From CAVXXD01 sp963765625 (lineage in GTDB: Bacteria > Actinomycetota > Geothermincolia > Geothermincolales > Geothermincolaceae), in the NCBI GenBank assembly GCA_963765625.1, contig CAVXXD010000013.1, positions 62,001-126,000 of the forward strand: DNA of 64,000 nucleotides, read 5' to 3'. Position numbers and translations under genes: made by a program. Numbering within the stretch: position 1 is the first letter of the stretch; each line of letters begins with the position of its first letter. This document shows, piece after piece, positions 36,701 to 43,797 of this stretch. A model generated the notes under the pieces. The model worked only from the letters and a program-made list of their open reading frames with translations, had not been told where the DNA came from and did no database searches.

Positions 36701-36956
36701 TCCCTACTACTCCGCCGGAATGACCCACGTCGGGCTATACCTGCTCGACAATACCGATCATACCAATACGGCCATTTACAAGAAGGATGAAAGCTACGTT
36801 TATGGCGACTTCGTCAGAACTGAAGCGGCGTCCATACAGTTGACGCTCAAACCGGGCCATAGTTATGAGATTCTCATCAGCGGAAGCGCTTCCGTCAATA
36901 AAGGCAGCGCCGGTGTGGGGATTCTGCTGAGAAACGTCTATTTGACCACGCAGTAG
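33789..36956 (+). CDS. Large secreted repeat protein with DUF5719-like repeats
   Basis: Protein of 1055 aa with a signal peptide (MSLRKALCLLLTVVLLMTLF, cleavage near AAA at about residue 35). A helical N-terminal region (about 36-180) contains a hydrophobic stretch, SVASNIVSIVSGGFSIAKFF. Four repeats of about 110 aa start at about residues 244, 354, 464 and 574, each opening with F-x-(F/L)AEG-x-x-R-x-GF(D/E)(T/S)Y and continuing to VERPMYF-type strands. The C-terminal 400 residues have no match I recognise. The start follows AAGGAGAAG. A TATAAT box lies at 33744-33749. The second surface protein at 52584 uses a related WYLAEG-type repeat. A cell-surface adhesin or envelope role is inferred. 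Confidence 0.85.
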   Translation: MSLRKALCLLLTVVLLMTLFPSFFRAPEKAAALGWIEGISVASNIVSIVSGGFSIAKFFGLNDPSADTLAKLDAIGKTLDRVEQTVNAIWTGINVLYKELEKTKLATVMAKAWGQTGFIDSNFQQLNAAYANAASNPADFQSQKAAFNNWYPSIPAPMDTAIQDFYNALVKVMPGADECALDIVTDAAIVECNTNTNLQDFSATVESTNGVPIVAERPVYFAFNNEWTGGHTEAGAAGAGTKFYFAEGTTRPGFETYFCLANPGDTRTDVKLTYMKVDGSTASQLVSIPPHTRSTAKPSDVIGVADDISCDFSTLVESTNGVGFLAERPSYFNYRDEWEGGSTDNGCAEPAEEFFFAEGTTRPGFDTYFCIMNPGDGQADVQLTYMRGDGGVLEDHVSLAPRSRFTVKANDLLGSADDLSSDFSTRVNSSNGAPIVVERPMYFTYKGESPGGHCETGITDAGLDFYLAEGTTRPGFDSYLTIMNPEKAAADVNITYMRGDGTSMSHSLAVAPASRSTVKVNDLLGSDDSEASDFSAQVTSINGVSILVERPMYFEYHRGIDGGSCEPGQAQAATSFSFAEGCVRDGFDTYFCLLNPGDSPARVRITYIKGDGTAQEQLVDVPARRRVTVSVDQVYTAANDLMSVYKKYLESLFWGSYTYQVMAARMTCDALDKDKTLLAYNVDGKGYMNTRFLPKIAEPEVDTFLSCAERLVMSRVTLGPENMTDPRMSDPGFKLDDQSPAVLEEANKVAMMALGEKNGLRGTVFSTEAIGRLNVTVRGIPPVTSSFNPTTTEVRAVPYTPRRADGLGVEARAYPNWSNLDSSAEVNTSGVFTATRHKFLDVNEAGTYDVFDTEGRLSRPGDPLTRTPVVSSSVEDPSNPGKQININYGHFLYAFGNRLSGEPLSDFGYVTSETSGYGYITPYDQYRYAIWAPGNGTAATRRTFTYTGSTEKKATINAFFLTHSTFMGTQAPYYSAGMTHVGLYLLDNTDHTNTAIYKKDESYVYGDFVRTEAASIQLTLKPGHSYEILISGSASVNKGSAGVGILLRNVYLTTQ

Positions 36957-37007
36957 CTGGCTGAGCTGAGTCACTCAGGCATACGATTAATTCCAGCGCA
37001 CGTAACC

Positions 37008-37634
37008 TTACTGCGCCGTTATTATGAACTGTATGGTGTTACTGGTGCCGTTGGCGTTCTGCACGGTCACCTCGTACTGTCCGGTTCCCATGGACGGGGG
37101 TACCTTGACATCTATCTGCACGTCCGACCAGGAGACCACCTCGAACTCGACCGGGCCGAGGTTGACCTTGCCGCTCCCCCGGCTGCTGCCGAAGTTCTCA
37201 CCGTAAATGGAAACCTGGGCACCGGACATGCCGCTGGCGGGAAGGATCGAGCTGATCTGGGGCTTGGGAGGCGGCGTCGGGGCGGGGGCCGGGGGGTTCG
37301 TCACCTCAAACTGAAGGGAATTGCTGACGTCCCTCTTCATCTCCACACTGATCTGGTAAGCCCCCGCCGCTGTCTCGGCGGGTACCATTATCTCGATGGA
37401 AGTGTCCGACCATGTATATACCATGGCGGTCTGGGAACCAAATCTCACGTAACTGCCTTCCTGGGTGTCTCCGAAATTGACCCCGTTCAGAGTGACCCTG
37501 CTGCCGGGAGTCCCACTGGACGGCGTGATGGAGGTCAGTTCGGGCGCTTCATTGCCACACCCTCCCAGCATCAACAACGCTGTAACCGCGAGCATCACGA
37601 ACAAAGTTGCTGCCGACCAGGCCTGCTTGCGCAT
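37008..37634 (-). CDS. Lipoprotein with two IPT/TIG domains
   Basis: A 208-aa secreted lipoprotein. The signal peptide MRKQAWSAATLFVMLAVTAL ends in a lipobox LGGC (Cys near residue 26). Two immunoglobulin-like IPT/TIG domains follow, each with the marker PSSGTPGSRVTLNGVNFG or PASGMSGAQVSIYGENFG, linked by a proline-rich hinge (NPPAPAPTPPPKPQ). Such domains occur in surface adhesion and carbohydrate-binding proteins. It is convergent with the large repeat protein (52-base gap) and probably also works at the cell surface. Confidence 0.88.
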   Translation of the reverse strand: MRKQAWSAATLFVMLAVTALLMLGGCGNEAPELTSITPSSGTPGSRVTLNGVNFGDTQEGSYVRFGSQTAMVYTWSDTSIEIMVPAETAAGAYQISVEMKRDVSNSLQFEVTNPPAPAPTPPPKPQISSILPASGMSGAQVSIYGENFGSSRGSGKVNLGPVEFEVVSWSDVQIDVKVPPSMGTGQYEVTVQNANGTSNTIQFIITAQ

Positions 37635-37804
37635 CGCACTCCCCTTTCTAAAGCATGTCGCCGCCGTCCAACATATAAAAGCATATCACGAAAATGCGGC
37701 GTCACTACATCATGAGCCGTGACGGATAACAGCCGCCCATGTCAGGAATATTCGAGAATAAATCGGGGTAAAAAAACAGTAAGGCAAGAAAGGGGGTGCA
37801 GCCT

Positions 37805-38608
37805 GTGTATCCGTTCGTCTTCAAGAACAGGGACCCCGCCCGGGTGCGGCGGTGCGGGCAGGTGATCTACGGCATCACCAGACTCTCCCACATCCCGGGA
37901 TTCGGCCTGCATCCCTGGTTCCAGCCGGGCAGGACCGACCTGCGCTGGCTTCCCGTCAACGAGGACATCGCCATGGGCGACGACATGCCCATGCCCGTCA
38001 CCATCCTGGACCGTCTTATAGAAGAAGCCTCCCACCGCATGATCTACGACTTCTGCGGCTGCCGGGTCGGAAGCGGGTGCGAACATTACCCGCTGGACCT
38101 GGGCTGCCTGATGATGGGCGATTCGGCCGCCGGGGCCAATCCCGGCTTCTGCCGGGAGGTGGACGCGGCCGAAGCCAAGGGGTTCGCCAGAAAGGCCGTC
38201 GGCCTGGGCCTGGTGCCCGTGGTCGGCAAGGCAAGAATAGACAACTCGATATTCGGGATCAAGGACACGGGGCGCCTGCTCACCGTCTGCTTCTGCTGCG
38301 ACTGCTGCTGCCTAACCAGGTTCTGGCGCCACTCGCCCCTGGAACTCCTGGACCGGATGATGGCGCCGCTGGAGGGGGTTCTTGTAGAGGTGACGGACGG
38401 TTGCACGGGGTGCGGGACCTGCGTCGAGAAGTGCTACATGAAGGCCATCGAAATAGTAGACGGCAAGGCGGCGCTGGGCGTCTACTGCCGGGGCTGCGGC
38501 CGTTGCGCCTCGGTGTGCCCCAACGACGCCATCAGGGTCGCCCTCACCGACCCGGACTACGTCGACAAAGCCATCGCGCGCATCCGCTCGTACGTCACCT
38601 ACGACTGA
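37805..38608 (+). CDS. Cysteine-rich 4Fe-4S protein with C-terminal 2x[4Fe-4S] ferredoxin domain, copy 2
   Basis: Paralogue of the protein at 23669-24475 (about 267 aa). It has the same unusual C-x-C-x5-C-x8-C group (DFCGCRVGSGCEHYPLDLGC), a still denser CFCCDCCC, and two ferredoxin sites CTGCGTCVEKC and CRGCGRCASVC. I favour the GTG at 37805, eight bases after AGGGGG (37791-37796), over an in-frame GTG at 37796 that overlaps the ribosome site. Unlike copy 1 it stands alone between surface-protein genes, so its redox partner is not evident here. The conserved N-terminal cysteines point to a shared novel metal site. Confidence 0.85.
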   Translation: MYPFVFKNRDPARVRRCGQVIYGITRLSHIPGFGLHPWFQPGRTDLRWLPVNEDIAMGDDMPMPVTILDRLIEEASHRMIYDFCGCRVGSGCEHYPLDLGCLMMGDSAAGANPGFCREVDAAEAKGFARKAVGLGLVPVVGKARIDNSIFGIKDTGRLLTVCFCCDCCCLTRFWRHSPLELLDRMMAPLEGVLVEVTDGCTGCGTCVEKCYMKAIEIVDGKAALGVYCRGCGRCASVCPNDAIRVALTDPDYVDKAIARIRSYVTYD

Positions 38609-38745
38609 GCATCAACCATGTCCGCTCCGGATTGAAATTGCCGACCAGAATCTCTCTGCGGCTTACCCGTTGGTATAATGCAGCTGGAACGGGTACGCGG
38701 GAAAAGGTCTCTGGTCCTGGCTGTCTGAGAAAGAGGGGTTTTGGT

Positions 38746-39681
38746 ATGGCGTCTAAGCAGGTTTCCGACAAGTACAAGAGCAAGCGGTCCGGTATCCTCT
38801 ACATCATCACCGGGCTGGTGGTAGCGGTCTTCATCGTCTTCGGGGTGATTCTGTCCTGGGTGTTCATCTCCAGCCAGGACAAGCTGATCGAGAAGAGCAA
38901 GGACAAGCTGATCCAGACGGAGGTAGACAACATCACCTCGGCCACCGGCTACATAACCGACCTGCTCATGCCGGTCTTCAATCAGAAGGCACAGGAAGCC
39001 ACCATCCCCGAAATGATGGACGCCCTGACCACCGGCAATCTCATCGAGGCCCAGAAATGGATCATGAACGAGATGAAGATGGAGGTCGCCAACCAGGTGA
39101 TGAGCCTGGATAAGATACTGGCGATCATGGCCCAGTCGCCCTTGACCGGCACCAAGCCGGTCATCCTGGCCGCCAGTGAGGACGGCCTCCTCAAGTGGGA
39201 GGTCCCCCAGTACCTGCTGGACGCCATGAAGGAGGATGAGGGTTACCTGCTGATGGAGAACGGGGTGCCGGAACTGGGGCTGGAGGGCGAGCAGCTTATA
39301 GTGCTCAAGCGGGCCGAGGATCCGTCGCACGGCATCGTCGCCTACTTCGTAGGGGTCACCTCCCTGCAGGCCAAGGTGGACGAGATCAACACCTTCTTCA
39401 GCGAGGAGAGAAGCCGCACCATCACCCTGATAATCCTGGTCATGGCGGTCTCCATAGCCCTGATCGTATTGATCACGTTTTTCATCCTCAGCTACCTGCT
39501 GCGCAAGCGCATCACCGAACCCATCAACGAGCTGTCGGCCGCGGCCGAGGAGGTAATGGAGGGCAACCTGGACGTGGTGGTCCCGGTGCAGAAGGGCGAG
39601 GAGCTGGAGAAGCTGAAGACCGTCTTCAACGAGATGGTCCAGAGCATCCGCAACGTCATCGACAAGGCCGCGGGGCTGTAG
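38746..39681 (+). CDS. Membrane protein with extracellular sensor region and HAMP domain, no output domain
   Basis: A 311-aa protein starting MASKQVSDKYKSKRSG (ATG at 38746 after AAGAGGGG). Two transmembrane helices (near residues 17-40 and 220-245, IILVMAVSIALIVLITFF) bracket an extracellular helical domain of about 180 aa. After the second helix a HAMP domain (RKRITEPINELSAAAEEV, then GNLDVVVPVQKGEELEKL) ends the protein at residue 311. There is no kinase, cyclase or methyl-accepting domain, so it would need a separate partner. Truncated HAMP sensors occur, but the absence of an output module is unusual. Confidence 0.82.
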   Translation: MASKQVSDKYKSKRSGILYIITGLVVAVFIVFGVILSWVFISSQDKLIEKSKDKLIQTEVDNITSATGYITDLLMPVFNQKAQEATIPEMMDALTTGNLIEAQKWIMNEMKMEVANQVMSLDKILAIMAQSPLTGTKPVILAASEDGLLKWEVPQYLLDAMKEDEGYLLMENGVPELGLEGEQLIVLKRAEDPSHGIVAYFVGVTSLQAKVDEINTFFSEERSRTITLIILVMAVSIALIVLITFFILSYLLRKRITEPINELSAAAEEVMEGNLDVVVPVQKGEELEKLKTVFNEMVQSIRNVIDKAAGL

Positions 39682-39736
39682 CCGGGAGTCGGGTGAACTA
39701 CTTGAGTCAAGGACGCAATGGCTTACGGTTGCGGGC

Positions 39737-39943
39737 TCAGGTCCATGCCTGGTTTGCGAAGAGTGCGCCGCACTCTCGGGCATCGAGGAGTGCGTCAATT
39801 CAGAGAAACTGATATACAGCCTCGAATCGCTTGGAGTCAACCTGATTGCACTGGCGAGGGATTGCTTTGGCCTTGATTTTGAATGGGATGCAAGGGACGG
39901 AAGCGCTGCTTTCATATGCGCAATGGGGGCTGTCTTTTTGTGA
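39737..39943 (+). pseudogene. C-terminal fragment of a DUF2284 metal-binding protein
   Basis: In a 380-base gap with no other gene, an open frame reads GPCLVCEECAALSGIEECVN and then KLIYSLESLGVNLIALA. This is the cysteine-rich end of DUF2284 proteins (normally GPCRLCERCALLDGEPCR-like), ending at a TGA at 39941-39943. There is no start codon or ribosome site and the N-terminal two thirds are missing, so it is a relic. The homology is recognised from memory. The rest of the gap holds nothing I recognise. Confidence 0.6.
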
Positions 39944-40060
39944 GCTTTGACAGTGCCGAGTAGGCCCGGGAGAACAAAGCGGGCCAAAGGAAACACCTTG
40001 ATTCATTTTAGGATGGATATTGCTTTGCTCACCGGTCCACTTAGCTATAATTGAATCACT

Positions 40061-40450
40061 ATGGAAGAAACAGAAAGCGCCACCGACCAGAAGTGGTGGA
40101 ACAAAAACGTAACTTGGCAGACGCATAAATACTTCAGCTATTTCTTCTGCGCGTTAGTGACAGGCGTTTTGATATGTGTAATTATTGAGTCTTTCGCAAA
40201 CTCGGAAGCGGCCAATTGGGGCCAATTCTGGGACTTGTTCTTGATCTTATTAATCTTTGCCTTAGGTGGCGGAGTCTCTTTGATGGTTGCAAAAAAGGCA
40301 AATCCAGAACGCTTGGCAAGATTCAGGGCGTTTGGTGGCCTTGATTATTGGAAAGCGCGGTTCTATTTCACTCCAAGAGTAGCCGCATATTCAGCATGTG
40401 CATTCCTGCTGGCATCACTTGCCTACCTATTCATCTTGCTCTTTAAATGA
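40061..40450 (+). CDS. Hypothetical membrane protein, 129 aa, in a lower-GC patch
   Basis: Small protein with about three transmembrane helices: FFCALVTGVLICVIIESF (near residue 28), FWDLFLILLIFALGGGVS (near 55) and SACAFLLASLAYLFILLF (near 110). The N terminus is polar (MEETESATDQKWWNK). The family is unknown to me. Base composition in this gene and to about 40600 is visibly less GC-rich than the rest of the window, which with the nearby HEPN/MNT pair suggests acquired DNA. No operon partner. Confidence 0.7.
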   Translation: MEETESATDQKWWNKNVTWQTHKYFSYFFCALVTGVLICVIIESFANSEAANWGQFWDLFLILLIFALGGGVSLMVAKKANPERLARFRAFGGLDYWKARFYFTPRVAAYSACAFLLASLAYLFILLFK

Positions 40451-40600
40451 TTCGATGGCAGCGAATCAGAGGGCCGCTCAAGATATTGACCATTATCTGG
40501 CATGGGCCCAAAACTGATGCCGGGGTTTTCAATCCAAGGCAACACTTCCTCTGGTCATGGTGTTTTGTTAGCATAAGTAGATAGATAGCCTGGAGGGATC

Positions 40601-40897
40601 ATGAAAGCAATTTTTGATACGGAGAGACTACAGGAATTCTGCCAGAGGTGGGAAGTGAGAGAGCTGTCTGTCTTCGGATCGGCATTGCGAGCAGACTTCA
40701 ACGACCATAGCGACGTCAACTTGCTTCTTTCTCTCAAGCCTGACACCCCCTGGAGCCTCTATGAATGGGTCGACATGATTGAAGAGCTCAAGGAGATATT
40801 CGGCAGGGATGTCGACCTTGTCTCTTTAGAGGGGCTGAAGAATCCCTTCCGGCGCCAAGCCATCCTCGACGACCGAGAGGTTATTTATGCGGCCTGA
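40601..40897 (+). CDS. mntA: MNT-domain nucleotidyltransferase (HEPN/MNT antitoxin), altered catalytic motif
   Basis: A 98-aa minimal nucleotidyltransferase of the MNT antitoxin type, which in characterised type VII pairs modifies the partner HEPN toxin with AMP. The Gly-Ser motif (VFGSALRADF, G26-S27) is present, but the expected D-x-D triad at SDVNLLL is D38-V-N40, so the second catalytic Asp is Asn. ATG at 40601 follows GGAGGG. It overlaps the HEPN gene by 11 bases, typical of coupled translation in such pairs. The Asp-to-Asn change may abolish catalysis. Confidence 0.85.
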   Translation: MKAIFDTERLQEFCQRWEVRELSVFGSALRADFNDHSDVNLLLSLKPDTPWSLYEWVDMIEELKEIFGRDVDLVSLEGLKNPFRRQAILDDREVIYAA

Positions 40898-41228
40898 CGA
40901 GAGGGACCCGGCCTATCTGTGGGACATGAGAGAGGCCGCGCGTGGGATTGCGGAAAACGTCCAGGGGCTGACCTTTTAGCAGTACGAGAAAGATGAAAAC
41001 CTGCGCTTGGCCATCGAACGGCGAATCGAGATAATCGGCGAAGCTGCCGGCCGGGTTTCTGAATCAATGAATAACGCCCATCCGGAAATTCCCTGGAGAA
41101 AAGTCATCGCCCAGAGAAACGTCCTTATACATGACTACGCGGAAATAGATGACAGGTTGGTGTGGAGAGTGGCGATCGAGCACATTCCCGAACTGCTTGA
41201 GGCACTCGAAGCAATATTGCCCTCCTAA
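40887..41228 (+). pseudogene. hepT: HEPN-domain toxin (type VII, RX4HXY motif), interrupted by an in-frame TAG
   Basis: The frame from ATG 40887 reads MRPDERDPAYLWDMREAARG and on to GLTF, then TAG at 40977-40979 (codon 31), then QYEKDENLRLAIERRIEIIGEA to the stop at 41228. In intact relatives a Glu stands near this position (LTFEQ-like), so one G-to-T change (GAG to TAG) explains the break. The active-site motif RNVLIHDY gives R77-x4-H82-x-Y84, matching the RX4HXY signature with the tyrosine that MNT modifies. A TTG at 41007 could start a shortened product but would lack the first helices. Overlap with mntA supports a former TA pair. Confidence 0.8.
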
Positions 41229-41295
41229 TGCATCAGCTTCCCTTAGAAACACAAAAGCAGGCCGGAGAATATAGCCTCTGACCTGCTGTTTTGAA

Positions 41296-41372
<77 letters not shown>

Positions 41373-41446
41373 TTCAATCACTCGAACATTATGTCTTTAA
41401 GACGTCGAAATGGCAAGGGGTTTTACGCATGAAACCGGGAATGGGC

Positions 41447-41481
41447 GAGGGGAAACGTCCTTTGACAAAACGTTTCCCCTC
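41447..41481 (-). terminator. Hairpin terminator downstream of the HU gene
   Basis: Perfect 12-base stem, GAGGGGAAACGT (41447-41458) with ACGTTTCCCCTC (41470-41481), 11-base loop. It lies between the HU gene (stop at 41507) and tRNA-Lys. A downstream T run is weak. Confidence 0.65.
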
Positions 41482-41506
41482 GAATCTTACAGAAGGAAGC
41501 AGCAGC

Positions 41507-41791
41507 CTACTTTTTACCCTTGTTGACGGAATCCTTCAGGGTGGCGCCCGGCTTGAACGCTACGGACTTGGTAGCCTTGATCTTGATCTCCTCACGGGTG
41601 CGGGGGTTGATGCCCTTGCGGGCCTTCCTGGCGCGCACCTCGAAGGTTCCAAATCCGACCAGCGTGACCTTGTCGCCCTTCTTCAAGGCCTTCTCGATGG
41701 ACGCGAGGACCGCGTCCAGGGCTGCGGCGGCGTCTTTCTTGGTCAGATCAGCCGACTTTGCAACTTCCGCTACCAGCTCAGTCTTGTTCAC
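41507..41791 (-). CDS. hup: DNA-binding protein HU
   Basis: Histone-like nucleoid protein, 94 aa, full length. It has MNKTELVAEVAKSADLTKKD, the GFGTFEVRARKARKG turn (residues 47-61) and the DNA-contacting arm INPRTREEIKI with its conserved Pro. It binds DNA as a dimer and bends it. The start codon is GTG, preceded by AAAGGAGG. The C terminus is lysine-rich (KDSVNKGKK). It is monocistronic. Confidence 0.97.
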   Translation of the reverse strand: MNKTELVAEVAKSADLTKKDAAAALDAVLASIEKALKKGDKVTLVGFGTFEVRARKARKGINPRTREEIKIKATKSVAFKPGATLKDSVNKGKK

Positions 41792-41961
41792 TTTTTACCT
41801 CCTTTACAAGCCCTCTAATTTCAAGGAGAACTTCGCCCCCTCCCTCCTGAATTCCTTTTAAATACTGGAAATTTTTAAGGTCAGGCCGAAATATTTCAGG
41901 AATCATGCCAGATTCAGGCGGCTTGTGAGAAGAAATACCTGGTAAACGAGGGTCTAGGCCA

Positions 41962-42744
41962 TTAGATGGAGAGGCCGTCGAGGGCGCGGTCGATCTCCTT
42001 GATCACGCGCTCCTGCCCCTCCAGGATGCGGGCCAGCTCCAGCGATTCCTTTACTTCCTTGCCGCCCAGTTCGCCCAGGGCGCGCACCGCCTCGATGCGG
42101 TCGGTCTCCACCTTGCTGGAGAGCATGCGCAGGAGATGGTTGATGGAGCCACGCGCCTTGAGCTTGCCCATGGCCCGGGCAGCCTGGGCCCGCACGCCGG
42201 GCGAGGGGTCGTCCAGCAGTTCGCTGATGGGTGACCACAGGGTGGCCTCGTCGACGTTGGAAAGGGAGTCGATGGCCCGCAGGCGCACGATGTTGGCGTT
42301 GTCGCTCAGGGCGTCGATAAGGAAGGCTACGCTCCGCCGGTCGGAGAACTCGCCCAGCCCGCGCACCGCGTTGTAACGCAGTATCAGCGAGGGGTTGCGG
42401 GTCATGCGGCAGAGGGCGGGGACGGCCCGGGGGTCACGCAGTTCGGCCAGCGCGTCGATGATGAACTGGGCCACTCCCGCTTCTTCACGGCGCAGGTGGC
42501 GCAGCAGGGGGACCACCGCCTTGTTGTTGCCGATGCCCCCCAGGGCGCGGATGGCGCCCTTGCGTACTTCGGGATTGGGGTTGTCCAGGGCGGTCAGCAG
42601 TGCCGGCAGGGCCGCCTCGCCCAGGCGGATGAGCAGGTCGGAGGCCTGCATGCGTAAATGGGCCTGGGGGTGTCCCAGGACCTTGACCAGCCCTTCGACA
42701 TCACTCTCATCCATCATCCGGTGGAAGTCCGGTGGGTTGTTCAT
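41962..42744 (-). CDS. HEAT-repeat protein
   Basis: Protein of about 260 aa made of repeated helix pairs such as ALPALLTALDNPNPEVRKGA, IRALGGIGNNKAVVPLLRHL and LRDPRAVPALCRMTRNPSLI, each about 31 residues with the DP(N/R)PxVR signature. Such scaffolds bind other proteins or act as lyase-like or regulatory subunits. ATG at 42744 follows GGAGGTGG; the longer frame from 42795 is less likely. It is preceded by an upstream minus-strand lipoprotein gene and may share a transcript. Confidence 0.88.
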   Translation of the reverse strand: MNNPPDFHRMMDESDVEGLVKVLGHPQAHLRMQASDLLIRLGEAALPALLTALDNPNPEVRKGAIRALGGIGNNKAVVPLLRHLRREEAGVAQFIIDALAELRDPRAVPALCRMTRNPSLILRYNAVRGLGEFSDRRSVAFLIDALSDNANIVRLRAIDSLSNVDEATLWSPISELLDDPSPGVRAQAARAMGKLKARGSINHLLRMLSSKVETDRIEAVRALGELGGKEVKESLELARILEGQERVIKEIDRALDGLSI

Positions 42745-42816
42745 GCATCCACCTCCAGGAAGCCACTTCGCACACTTATTATATATGCCAGACATGGCTT
42801 ATATAAACGATTTAGA

Positions 42817-43662
42817 TCAGAGGCCCGAAACCGGCTTGGCCTTCTTCGCTTCCTCCGGCAGCACTATCTGGATGTCCGCGCCGTAATCGTAGAACTCGGT
42901 GGTGAAGGACATCACCACCAGCCCGATCATGGGCGTGTTGGGCATGTTCATGACCGTCTCCTGCTTCTGCAGGTGGCCGCTGCTGCGATAGATGGTACTG
43001 GTTATGGTGGCCGTGGAGCCCTGCATCAACTGGAGCAGGCTGTTGTAGACAGCCAGTTCTTCTTCGGTCTGGTAGAGGTCCTTTTTCTTTTCCAGGGAAG
43101 AGACGAGGTATTCATTCCCCGCGTCGAACGACAGGATGACTCTCTCGGGGCTGTCCTCGATCACGTTGATCTCGCCCACGAAGCCCATCATCTTCTCAAA
43201 GTCCTCATGGGAGAAGAAATACATGCTGGAGAGGTTGAGGCGCTGGGAGGCGAGGTCCGTCACCGTCCAGCCGCCCGACTTGGTGTATTGATAAGAAAGG
43301 TTGTCGACGATGTAGTTCTCGGTGGTCTCGGCCATCCCCTTGGACACGGAGTGCTGGCTGTAGTCGCCGTCCTGCTGCGTTGTCTCTCCCTCCAGCGAGA
43401 GGTAGCTGGGGAATCTCGAGGCGACGGTGGCCTTGTCCGCGTCGCTCAACTCGGGGAACTCGTATTTGACCTCGGAACGGAAACGGTAACTCGGAGCCTC
43501 GGCCATCATCTGGTAGGCCGACTCGATGTACTCCCTCGCTTCGTCCTGGCTCATCGCCTTGTCGCCGCACCCCGTCGCCGCCGGCAGCGCCGCCACCGCC
43601 AGCGATACGAACAGAACCGCCGCTATCCATCTTCTTCCGAAATTTCTTCTGAAAACATGCAT
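42817..43662 (-). CDS. Secreted lipoprotein, LolA/LppX or DUF6612-like
   Basis: A 281-aa lipoprotein. The signal (MHVFRRNFGRRWIAAVLFVS) leads to a lipobox ATGCGDK (Cys near residue 32). The mature part resembles LppX/LolA-type proteins that hold lipid in a beta half-barrel: YRFRSEVKYEFPELSDA and GGWTVTDLASQRLNLSSMYF. I favour the ATG at 43662, nine bases after AAAGG. No operon partner downstream except the HEAT-repeat gene. A role in lipid transfer at the membrane surface is inferred. Confidence 0.8.
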   Translation of the reverse strand: MHVFRRNFGRRWIAAVLFVSLAVAALPAATGCGDKAMSQDEAREYIESAYQMMAEAPSYRFRSEVKYEFPELSDADKATVASRFPSYLSLEGETTQQDGDYSQHSVSKGMAETTENYIVDNLSYQYTKSGGWTVTDLASQRLNLSSMYFFSHEDFEKMMGFVGEINVIEDSPERVILSFDAGNEYLVSSLEKKKDLYQTEEELAVYNSLLQLMQGSTATITSTIYRSSGHLQKQETVMNMPNTPMIGLVVMSFTTEFYDYGADIQIVLPEEAKKAKPVSGL

Positions 43663-43797
43663 GGCGCACATCCTTTCTTTTATCGTATCTGACTATATCA
43701 CGCGAACGCGACAACCCGCTCCGAGCAAAGCCATCCCGGCAGATGATTGTGGTATCATCGAAGCAGCGAAACTGGCTGCGCGGACCCCGGAGTGAAG

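Noticed and set aside
40977..40979. TAG read as pyrrolysine in the HEPN gene
   Set aside because: No pyl genes or suppressor tRNA are seen and the homologous residue is usually Glu, one base change away.
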